From NCBI GenBank assembly GCA_937891165.1, contig CALAEX010000248.1, forward strand, positions 1-31,586: a stretch of 31,586 nt of DNA. Direction: 5' to 3'. Below are positions 25,962 through 31,586 of this stretch, piece by piece. The notes beneath the pieces were generated by a model that saw nothing but the letters and a program-made list of their open reading frames with translations, searched no databases and was not told where the DNA came from. Position numbers and translations under genes: made by a program. This DNA comes from an uncultured Lachnospiraceae bacterium. GTDB taxonomy: Bacteria; Bacillota; Clostridia; Lachnospirales; Lachnospiraceae. The stretch's first letter is position 1; every line of letters starts with the position of its first letter.

Positions 25962-27302
25962 TTATTTAGTAACGCTATCTTTTTCCGAACGTTCTCTAAT
26001 AATAAATTTTAATGAAGTACCTGCAAAACCAAATGCTTCTCTTATTTTATTTTCAATGTATCTTGTATAAGAAAAGTGCATCAATTCTTTATCATTGACA
26101 AAAATAACAAAGGTTGGTGGCTTTACAGAAACTTGTGTAATATAGTAAAGTTTTAAACGTTTTCCCTTGTCGGATGGTGGCTGTTGCAAAGAAACAGCTT
26201 GCATCATAATTTCATTTAATACACCTGTAGCAATTCTTAAGTTTTGATTTTGAATGACCGTTTCAATATGTTCAAATAACTTGTGCATACGTTGTCCTGT
26301 TTTTGCAGAAATAAAAATAATATCTGCATAAGGGACAAACGATAATATTTCACGAATTTTTTCCTGATGCTGATAAATAGTTTTGTCATTTTTATTTTCT
26401 ACAGCGTCCCACTTATTTACTGCAATGATAATACCCTTTCCATTATCATGAGCAATTCCTGCAATTTTAGCATCCTGTTCTGTAATTCCTTCGGTTGCAT
26501 CAATGACTACTACTACAACATCTGCACGTTCTACCGCACTTACAGTACGAACAATACTAAATCGTTCAATTTCCTCTTTAATTTTACTTTTACGACGAAG
26601 TCCAGCGGTATCAATAAAAACATATTCTTTTTTATTATATGTGATGGCAGTATCAATCGCATCTCTTGTTGTTCCTGCAATATCGGAAACAATGACACGG
26701 TCTTCTCCTAACAATTTATTAATCAAAGAAGACTTTCCAACATTTGGTTTTCCAACAATCGCAATACGTGGACGTTCATCTTGTACTTCTTCTTGTCCTT
26801 TTTCACCAAAGTGCTTTATTACTTCATCTAATAAATCACCAAAACCAAGCATATTCACCGCAGACACTGGCATTGGGTCACCAATACCTAAATTGTAAAA
26901 TTCATAAATATCTGCCATATACTTATTAAAATCGTCTACCTTATTTACACATAACACAACTGGCTTATTGGCACGACGTAACATATCTGCTACTTTAAAA
27001 TCTGCATCCACAAGTCCTTGTTTCACATCAACAACAAATAATATGATATCTGCGGTATCAATCGCTGTTTGTGCTTGTTGTCTCATATAAGTCAACATCA
27101 TATCTTTACTTTCTGGTTCAATACCACCAGTATCAATCATGGTAAACTGGTAATTTAACCAGTTAATTTCTGCATAAATTCTATCTCTAGTTACCCCAGG
27201 AAAATCTTGCACAATAGAAATACGCTCTCCTGCTAAAGCATTGAACAGCGTAGATTTTCCCACATTTGGTCTTCCTACGATAGCTACAATTGGTTTACTC
27301 AT
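25962..27302 (-). CDS. der: Der (EngA), tandem GTPase for 50S ribosome assembly
   Basis: A 446-residue protein with two G domains and a C-terminal KH-like domain. G domain 1: GRPNVGKST (10-18), DTGG (57-60), NKVD (120-123). G domain 2: GKPNVGKSS (184-192), DTAGLRRK, NKWD. The C-terminal part (YYITQVSVKPPTFVIF) fits the KH-like domain. Der is essential for large-subunit maturation. It has its own promoter and a GAGAGG site 9 nt before the ATG. Confidence 0.98.
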   Translation of the reverse strand: MSKPIVAIVGRPNVGKSTLFNALAGERISIVQDFPGVTRDRIYAEINWLNYQFTMIDTGGIEPESKDMMLTYMRQQAQTAIDTADIILFVVDVKQGLVDADFKVADMLRRANKPVVLCVNKVDDFNKYMADIYEFYNLGIGDPMPVSAVNMLGFGDLLDEVIKHFGEKGQEEVQDERPRIAIVGKPNVGKSSLINKLLGEDRVIVSDIAGTTRDAIDTAITYNKKEYVFIDTAGLRRKSKIKEEIERFSIVRTVSAVERADVVVVVIDATEGITEQDAKIAGIAHDNGKGIIIAVNKWDAVENKNDKTIYQHQEKIREILSFVPYADIIFISAKTGQRMHKLFEHIETVIQNQNLRIATGVLNEIMMQAVSLQQPPSDKGKRLKLYYITQVSVKPPTFVIFVNDKELMHFSYTRYIENKIREAFGFAGTSLKFIIRERSEKDSVTK

Positions 27303-27347
27303 CTATTTTTACCTCTCTTGTAATATGTTAATCGGATATATAATTTG

Positions 27348-27376
27348 ATTGTACAATATGGATTTTCGTTTGTAAA
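27348..27376 (-). promoter_or_regulatory. SigA-type promoter of der
   Basis: On the minus strand TTTACA (27376-27371), a 17-nt spacer and TACAAT (27353-27348), 46 nt before the der ATG. I see no convincing terminator between yraN and this promoter, so some readthrough from the rplS-lepB block is possible. Confidence 0.72.
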
Positions 27377-27403
27377 GCGTTTTCCATTTCTTTGATAAAA
27401 ATA

Positions 27404-27757
27404 TCATATCAATTCAAAAGCATTTTGAATCCATGCAATCTTTTCTTGATAAATAGATATGACATCAAAACGACAAGGCGTGTCTAAGGAAAGATGCTGT
27501 TGATATAAATATCTTTTTGCACCAAACATAATTTTTTTCTGTTTTTCTCTTGTAACAGCATTCTCTGGTAAGCCATATTGATTAGAAGTCCTGTATTTTA
27601 CTTCAATAAAACAAAGATATTCCTTATCTTGAGCAATTAAATCAATTTCACCACTAGAAAAATAAAAATTCTTCTTAAGTATTTTTACCCCATGTGTCAT
27701 TAAATATTCTGCTGCCAAAGTTTCTTTTTCTAATCCAATCTTTCGTCTATTTGCCAC
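27404..27757 (-). CDS. yraN: YraN/UPF0102 family endonuclease-like protein
   Basis: A 117-residue protein of the UPF0102 family with a restriction-endonuclease-like fold. The core SGEIDLIAQDKEYLCFIEVK is present (E37, D39, then E52-x-K54). Its physiological role is not established, though family members are suspected DNA-processing nucleases. Translation starts at GTG 27757 with GGAG 9 nt upstream, 11 nt inside the end of the FlhB-like gene, so the two are coupled. rnhB-flhB-like-yraN is a common Firmicute arrangement. Confidence 0.92.
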   Translation of the reverse strand: MANRRKIGLEKETLAAEYLMTHGVKILKKNFYFSSGEIDLIAQDKEYLCFIEVKYRTSNQYGLPENAVTREKQKKIMFGAKRYLYQQHLSLDTPCRFDVISIYQEKIAWIQNAFELI

Positions 27758-28028
27758 GTTTTTTTACTCCTTCTACACGGTCAACGAAAACAAGAATTTC
27801 TGCTACCACACCATATAATTCTTTTGGAATATAATCCCCTATTTCTAATTTTGATAGTGTTTGGGCTAATTTAGCATCTTTATGCAACGGAACATTTTCC
27901 TGTTTTGCAACTTCAATCATTTTTTCTGCGACATAGCCTTTGCCTGTTGCTAAAATTTTTGGTGCGGTATCTCCTGTTTCATAAGAAAGTGCAACAGCCG
28001 TTTTACGCTCTAACTCCTTATCTTCCAC
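27747..28028 (-). CDS. FlhB C-terminal-like cytoplasmic protein (YlqH type)
   Basis: A 93-residue protein matching only the cytoplasmic domain of FlhB/EscU-type export proteins: AVALSYETGDTAPKILATGKGYVAEKMIEVAKQENVP and IPKELYGVVAEILVFV follow the FlhB_C pattern. It has no membrane helices and lacks the NPTH self-cleavage motif, replaced by RKTAVAL. Such stand-alone genes lie beside rnhB in many Firmicutes, with unknown role. Start GTG 28028 has AGGAGG 8 nt upstream; stop overlaps yraN. Confidence 0.9.
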   Translation of the reverse strand: MEDKELERKTAVALSYETGDTAPKILATGKGYVAEKMIEVAKQENVPLHKDAKLAQTLSKLEIGDYIPKELYGVVAEILVFVDRVEGVKKRGK

Positions 28029-28039
28029 GTATACCCCTC

Positions 28040-28798
28040 CTAGTTTATAAAAGATGAAATAAATGTTTTTCGATGTAGTTTACAAGGACCAATTTCTTTT
28101 AATACCTGAATATGAGCTTGTGAACCATATCCTTTATTACTTGCAAAGCCATATTCTGGATACTTCTTATCCCATTCTACCATCATTCTATCTCTTGTAA
28201 CTTTTGCTACAATACTAGCAGCGGCAATCGAAATACTTTTTGCATCTCCTTTAATAATAGGAACTTGTTTCATTGGAAGATTAGGAATCGTTACTGCATC
28301 ATTTAAAAGTATGTCTGGAGTAACACAAAGAGTTCCAACCGCTTGTCTCATAGCCTCATACGTTGCCTGTAAAATATTGATTTCATCAATTCTCTCTTGT
28401 GACACAATTCCAATTCCAACGGCAACCGCTTTCTCCATAATTTTCTCATATAGTTCTTCTCTTTTTTCTTCCGAAAGCTGTTTGGAATCATTTAAATATA
28501 AAATATCACAATCTTTTGGTAGAATAACAGCTCCTGCTACTACAGGCCCAGCTAATGGACCTCTGCCTACCTCATCAATACCACAAATATAAGAATATTC
28601 TTCATATTTCTTTTCATACTGCTTCATCTGTTCTGTTCGTACTAATTCCTTTTGATACTCCTCTAACTTTTTCTTTGCACGAACAACTAAATTTTTAACA
28701 CCTTTTCTTTCATCTAACTCATAGTACGTTATTTTTTCTGGTAACTCTGTAAGCGAGGAGTTTTCTAATACCATTTTAATTTCAGTAATTGTTTCCAT
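28040..28798 (-). CDS. rnhB: Ribonuclease HII
   Basis: A 252-residue RNase HII that nicks at ribonucleotides embedded in DNA and degrades RNA:DNA hybrids. The catalytic block CGIDEVGRGPLAGPVVAGAV begins at residue 72 (D75, E76), with further acids in LNDSKQLSEEKRE and LLNDAVTI. An N-terminal extension of about 68 residues, rich in Lys/Glu, is usual for Gram-positive RNase HII. The ATG lies 1 nt after the rbgA stop, with GGAGG in the rbgA end. Confidence 0.97.
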   Translation of the reverse strand: METITEIKMVLENSSLTELPEKITYYELDERKGVKNLVVRAKKKLEEYQKELVRTEQMKQYEKKYEEYSYICGIDEVGRGPLAGPVVAGAVILPKDCDILYLNDSKQLSEEKREELYEKIMEKAVAVGIGIVSQERIDEINILQATYEAMRQAVGTLCVTPDILLNDAVTIPNLPMKQVPIIKGDAKSISIAAASIVAKVTRDRMMVEWDKKYPEYGFASNKGYGSQAHIQVLKEIGPCKLHRKTFISSFIN

Positions 28799-28799
28799 C

Positions 28800-29645
28800 C
28801 TATTCCTCCGGACGTTCTAATGTCACTCGTCCGATTCTGCCTCCACGAAAATCATCTACAACAAACGAAGCCATTTTTTCTAAATCTAGCTCCCCGCCTT
28901 TCTTTTTACAAGCACGTTTTTCAGCAATTTTCGTTAACATTTCTTCTCCTGTACCACTTTCTTCTACTTGGTAACGGTTTTTTATTGCACCAGAATAATT
29001 AGACATAATATAATCCAGTAATTTGATAGCTAATTCATTTTGGTCTAAAATATCTTCATTGATAGAACCAATCATAGCAAGATGCAATCCTACTTTTTGG
29101 TCATCAAACTTTGGCCAAAGAATACCAGGAGTGTCAAGTAATTCTAACTCTTTATTTAAACGAATCCATTGCTTTCCTTTGGTAACCCCTGGTTTATTTC
29201 CTGTTTTTGCACAAGCTTTTCCTGCAAAAGAATTGATAAAGGTAGATTTTCCTACATTTGGAATTCCAACAATCATAGCTCGAATTGGTCTTCCAATAAT
29301 ACCTTTTGCTCTGTCTTTTTCAATTTTTTCTTTACAAGCAGTTCGTACGGTGTTCATTACATTTTTAACACCAGTACCACCTTTAGAATTTACGGTACAT
29401 ACATGAAATCCTTTCGTTTCATAATATTTACGAAACATAGCTGTAACAGCTTCATCTGCAAGGTCTGCTTTATTTAATAAAATAACTCTATCCTTTCCTT
29501 TTGCCAATGTGTCAATATCTGGGTTTTTAGAACTATATGGAATACGAGCATCCACTAATTCAATAATAACATCAATTAACTTTATATCTTCCTGCATTTG
29601 TCGCTTTGCTTTTGACATATGTCCAGGATACCACTGATAATGCAT
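28800..29645 (-). CDS. rbgA: RbgA (YlqF), ribosome biogenesis GTPase
   Basis: A 281-residue, circularly permuted GTPase needed for late 50S assembly. G motifs appear in permuted order: G4 NKAD (58-61) first, then G1 GIPNVGKS (127-134) and G3 DTPG (171-174). The N-terminal YPGHMSKAKRQM is typical of the family, and the C-terminal ANTAR-like helical region is present. GAGG lies 9 nt upstream. It is encoded 15 nt after lepB and next to rplS and rnhB, as in Bacillus. Confidence 0.97.
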   Translation of the reverse strand: MHYQWYPGHMSKAKRQMQEDIKLIDVIIELVDARIPYSSKNPDIDTLAKGKDRVILLNKADLADEAVTAMFRKYYETKGFHVCTVNSKGGTGVKNVMNTVRTACKEKIEKDRAKGIIGRPIRAMIVGIPNVGKSTFINSFAGKACAKTGNKPGVTKGKQWIRLNKELELLDTPGILWPKFDDQKVGLHLAMIGSINEDILDQNELAIKLLDYIMSNYSGAIKNRYQVEESGTGEEMLTKIAEKRACKKKGGELDLEKMASFVVDDFRGGRIGRVTLERPEE

Positions 29646-29660
29646 AAATTACACCTCTTT

Positions 29661-30236
29661 TCAATCTTCTCTGTTAATTTTATCAATAACGGAAAATGGC
29701 GAAAGCCTAAGCCATGCTTTTCCTATAATGTCACTTTTTACTACAATGCCAATGTTGGCGAATCGGCTGTCTTCACTATAATTTCGATTATCTCCTAATA
29801 CAAAAAATTCATTTTCTTGTAAGATAATTGCTTCTTTTGCAAGTCCTGCTATATTCATTGGTTCTACTTTTACTACTTCTTCTAATTGTTCACCGTCAAT
29901 ATAAACATATCCATTGATAATCTCAATAGTTTCTCCAGGAAGCCCTATAACACGTTTTATATTATAATATCCATGTCCACTTCTACTCTGGTTAAATACA
30001 ATGACATCATAACGCTTTGGCTCTTTTTTTAAATAAGCTATTTTGTTAATGATGATTTTCTCTCCATCATTCAATGTAGTATTCATAGAAATTCCCATCA
30101 TAGTTGTTTTTTCCACAGCATATTCAATAATAAGATAAGCTGCAAAGATAACAAGTAATAGTTCTATTATCCATAGGATAACGGATTTTATATATTTTTT
30201 GTATTTTGGCGGTTTTTTATATAAATTCATATCCAT
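29661..30236 (-). CDS. lepB: Type I signal peptidase
   Basis: A 191-residue membrane-bound peptidase that releases exported proteins. One membrane helix (about 18-40) is followed by the catalytic serine box MMGISMNTTL (S50), the lysine box YYNIKRVIGLPGE (K94) and GDNRNYSEDSR. The serine box has Thr where most enzymes have Pro (SMxPT). I place the start at ATG 30236 (AAAGGAA about 10 nt upstream); the first ATG, at 30257, would lie only about 5 nt from the predicted transcription start and has no ribosome site. A promoter lies directly upstream, downstream of the rplS terminator. Confidence 0.95.
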   Translation of the reverse strand: MDMNLYKKPPKYKKYIKSVILWIIELLLVIFAAYLIIEYAVEKTTMMGISMNTTLNDGEKIIINKIAYLKKEPKRYDVIVFNQSRSGHGYYNIKRVIGLPGETIEIINGYVYIDGEQLEEVVKVEPMNIAGLAKEAIILQENEFFVLGDNRNYSEDSRFANIGIVVKSDIIGKAWLRLSPFSVIDKINRED

Positions 30237-30268
30237 AGGTAATTTATTCCTTTCCATATATCTGCTTT

Positions 30269-30297
30269 AGTATATCATGTCAGGTTTTTTATTTCAA
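30269..30297 (-). promoter_or_regulatory. SigA-type promoter of lepB
   Basis: On the minus strand TTGAAA (30297-30292), a 17-nt spacer and TATACT (30274-30269). Transcription would begin near 30262, and this supports the internal start codon of lepB. Confidence 0.75.
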
Positions 30298-30314
30298 GAA
30301 CTTTCCTAGGTACT

Positions 30315-30344
30315 AAAAAAGCTTCGGGGACTCCCGAAGCTTTT
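30315..30344 (-). terminator. intrinsic terminator of rplS
   Basis: A 12-bp perfect stem (AAAAGCTTCGGG with CCCGAAGCTTTT, 4-nt loop) ending in a T run on the minus strand. It starts 19 nt after the rplS stop. Confidence 0.9.
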
Positions 30345-30362
30345 GATTCATTTTATAATGAA

Positions 30363-30710
30363 CTATTTAACGCGTTCTTTTACCTTTGCACTCTTACCAG
30401 TTCTTTCACGAAGGTAATTTAACTTAGCACGTCTAACCTTACCAAGACGAATTACTTCAATCTTTTCAACATTTGGAGAATGTAATGGCCATGTCTTTTC
30501 AACACCAACACCGTTGGATGTCTTTCTTACTGTGAAAGTTTCTCTTGCACCACCGTGCTGTCTCTTTAACACGATACCTTCAAACATCTGAGTTCTTTCA
30601 CGATTTCCTTCTTTTACCTTAGCGTATACTCTTACAGTATCACCAACACGGAATTCTGCAATTTCAGACTTAAGCTGAGTTGCTTCAATGTTCTTAATAA
30701 TGTCGTTCAT
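30363..30710 (-). CDS. rplS: Ribosomal protein L19
   Basis: A 115-residue 50S subunit protein located at the interface with 30S. The sequence has FRVGDTVRVYAKVKEG (21-36), RTQMFEGIVLKRQ, LHSPNVEKIEVIR and GKVRRAKLNYLRER, all standard. The start is ATG 30710 with GGAGG 8 nt upstream, giving the family length; the longer frame to 30782 runs back through the regulatory leader. It has its own promoter, a leader resembling the L19 leader family and its own terminator, and lies between trmD and lepB as in Bacillus. Confidence 0.98.
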   Translation of the reverse strand: MNDIIKNIEATQLKSEIAEFRVGDTVRVYAKVKEGNRERTQMFEGIVLKRQHGGARETFTVRKTSNGVGVEKTWPLHSPNVEKIEVIRLGKVRRAKLNYLRERTGKSAKVKERVK

Positions 30711-30784
30711 TTTTGTGACCTCCTTAAATTCTACAGACATTCTTACTACCACTTTTTGGTACAGCGGAATATCATATCTCACAA
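30711..30784 (-). ncRNA. L19-type autoregulatory leader candidate
   Basis: The 74-nt leader can form a hairpin GATATTC/GAATGTC (7 bp, one G-U) with an internal stem TACC/GGTA. Its first bases (TTGTGA) are complementary to TCACAA just after the ribosome site, so alternative folding could mask the GGAGG. This fits a Firmicute L19 leader (a known Rfam family), which would let L19 or another signal control its own translation. I rate it as probable from position and structure, not from a model search. Confidence 0.6.
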
Positions 30785-30790
30785 GGAGGC

Positions 30791-30819
30791 ATTATACACG
30801 ATAATTCGAAAAAATGCAA
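30791..30819 (-). promoter_or_regulatory. SigA-type promoter of rplS
   Basis: On the minus strand TTGCAT (30819-30814), a 17-nt spacer and TATAAT (30796-30791), starting 8 nt past the trmD stop. Transcription would begin near 30784, right at the base of the leader. Confidence 0.8.
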
Positions 30820-30826
30820 GTATTTT

Positions 30827-31586
30827 TTATAATAAATCTGGACGATATTTTTTTGTTCGAAGAATTGATTGTTCTTTTTTCCATGCTTCAATTTTAGCAT
30901 GATTACCTGATAACAATACTTCTGGTACTTTTTTTCCTTGATAGTTTTCTGGTCTTGTGTATTGTGGATGTTCTAATAAATTTCCAGTAAAACTTTCATA
31001 TTCTGCGGAGTCTTTGTTATTGAGTACACCAGGAATCAATCGTGAAATAGCATCAATCATTACCATTGCAGGAAGTTCTCCACCTGTTAAAACATAATCT
31101 CCAATCGAAACAAAATCCGTTGCCACTTCTTCTAATGCTCTTTCATCAATTCCTTCATAATGACCACATAGAAAGACTAAATTTTCTTCTTTTGAAAATT
31201 CTTGTGCCATAGATTGATTAAATTGATGACCCCAAGGAGTTAAATAAACAACTCTAGGACGTTGTTCTCTTCCTGTTGTTTTTTTCATATCTTGTTTGAT
31301 AGCCGCATGTATGCGTCCCCGCATATCCTTGACCTCGTTATAATGTTCTTTCCCGTACTTCTTCACGGTGGATATCGTTGCATCCGATAAAATTATCACA
31401 TACAAACCCGATCTATAATCGACAAACACGGATTGACCGGTGTGTCCGCAATGCCCGATAGCACCGTCCTTGAAAAGACCTCCCGTTTGTTGATATCTTT
31501 CATCTACATATAAGTATCCAAGCCCTCTTGATTCACTCATTTCCGCAGTATGATTCTGTGCAGCCAACAAAAAAGTCTCTTCTTTT
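30827..31586 (-). CDS. trmD: TrmD C-terminal part fused in frame to a serine-hydrolase fragment (5' end beyond window)
   Basis: The frame is open to the right edge. From about 31285 downward it encodes the C-terminal two thirds of tRNA (guanine-N1-)-methyltransferase, which makes m1G37: RPRVVYLTPWGHQFNQ, FLCGHYEGIDER, SIGDYVLTGGELPAMVM and the terminal KIEAWKKEQSILRTKKYRPDLL part. The first 80-90 residues of TrmD (with the usual GGGAGM motif) are absent. In their place, upstream of about 31290, is a sequence like the C-terminal end of a beta-lactamase/PBP4*-type serine hydrolase: GHCGHTGQSVFVDYRSGLYV and a closing helix RIHAAIKQDM. Base composition and CpG use change at the same place. As encoded it cannot be a working TrmD; a chimeric assembly is the simplest explanation, a real fusion or recombination the alternative. 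Followed by rplS as in Bacillus. Confidence 0.85.
   Translation of the reverse strand, partial: KEETFLLAAQNHTAEMSESRGLGYLYVDERYQQTGGLFKDGAIGHCGHTGQSVFVDYRSGLYVIILSDATISTVKKYGKEHYNEVKDMRGRIHAAIKQDMKKTTGREQRPRVVYLTPWGHQFNQSMAQEFSKEENLVFLCGHYEGIDERALEEVATDFVSIGDYVLTGGELPAMVMIDAISRLIPGVLNNKDSAEYESFTGNLLEHPQYTRPENYQGKKVPEVLLSGNHAKIEAWKKEQSILRTKKYRPDLL
31286..31586 (-). other. compositionally distinct segment, fragment of a beta-lactamase-family serine hydrolase
   Basis: About 300 nt with G+C near 43 percent by hand count, against about 35 percent in the adjoining trmD part, and far more CG dinucleotides. Its translation (GLGYLYVDERYQQTGGLF, GHCGHTGQSVFVD, SGLYVIILSDATIS) matches the end of serine-hydrolase domains, where HTG takes the place of the KTG box. 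It carries no start codon of its own in the window and reads directly into the TrmD frame. Confidence 0.6.

Noticed and set aside
27747..28028. Truncated flagellar gene flhB (pseudogene)
   Set aside because: Stand-alone FlhB C-terminal-like genes with intact start signals beside rnhB are a conserved feature of Firmicutes; the frame is complete with its own ribosome site and overlaps yraN.
30711..30782. 24-residue N-terminal extension of L19
   Set aside because: The region is the structured leader; GGAGG and family length both point to the ATG at 30710.

Overview
The window is a low-GC (roughly one third G+C), densely packed chromosomal segment, almost entirely on the minus strand, from an endospore-forming, rod-shaped member of the Clostridia. 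Evidence for spore formation is spoIVA (22747-24228); evidence for rod shape is mreBCD, rodA, PBP2 and minCDE. Gene order and the form of the HlyD-like protein at the left edge suggest Lachnospiraceae or close relatives; this placement is inference. No CRISPR array, insertion sequence, prophage, tRNA or rRNA was seen.

Layout, left to right. (1) 1-1104: 3'-truncated HlyD-like membrane protein with its own promoter, divergent from a small DUF378 membrane protein (1266-1469). (2) 1544-1963: a small P-loop protein of unknown role. (3) 2083-10641: a wall-elongation and division-site operon, transcribed mreB-mreC-mreD-PBP2-minC-minD-minE-rodA-mgsA from a strong promoter at 10688-10716, with several 4-nt stop/start overlaps. 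(4) 10736-20286: a DNA-repair and RNA-modification run, transcribed from a membrane-anchored MutS-like ATPase through rnhA, mutS, mutL, miaA, a YnbB-type PLP enzyme and radC. (5) 20425-21513: secreted SH3-NlpC/P60 hydrolase with a consensus promoter and a long leader; divergent from a glycerophosphodiester phosphodiesterase (21850-22686). (6) 22747-27302: der-plsY-gpsA-spoIVA, with a candidate sigma-E promoter in front of spoIVA. (7) 27404-31586: the conserved trmD-rplS-lepB-rbgA-rnhB-flhB-like-yraN block, with promoters ahead of rplS (plus an L19-type leader) and lepB.

Most of this is ordinary housekeeping with conserved synteny. The observations most worth a second look are: (a) at the right edge the TrmD reading frame is joined in frame to the C-terminal part of a beta-lactamase-family serine hydrolase, with a change in base composition, which looks like a chimera or rearrangement; (b) MgsA carries Gln and Asn where E. 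coli MgsA has Asp71 and Asp101, its key acidic residues; (c) PBP2 has an insertion of about 240 residues ahead of the transpeptidase domain; (d) a membrane-anchored MutS-family ATPase is translationally coupled to RNase HI; (e) several regulatory structures: an inverted repeat around the GDPD promoter, an attenuator-like hairpin before the MutS-like gene, a sigma-E-like promoter before spoIVA, and a structured leader before the NlpC/P60 gene.

Several start codons were moved inward from the longest open frame because a clear Shine-Dalgarno sequence, promoter position or family length demanded it (radC, minD, rnhA, MutS-like, NlpC/P60, spoIVA, gpsA, lepB, rplS, DUF378).
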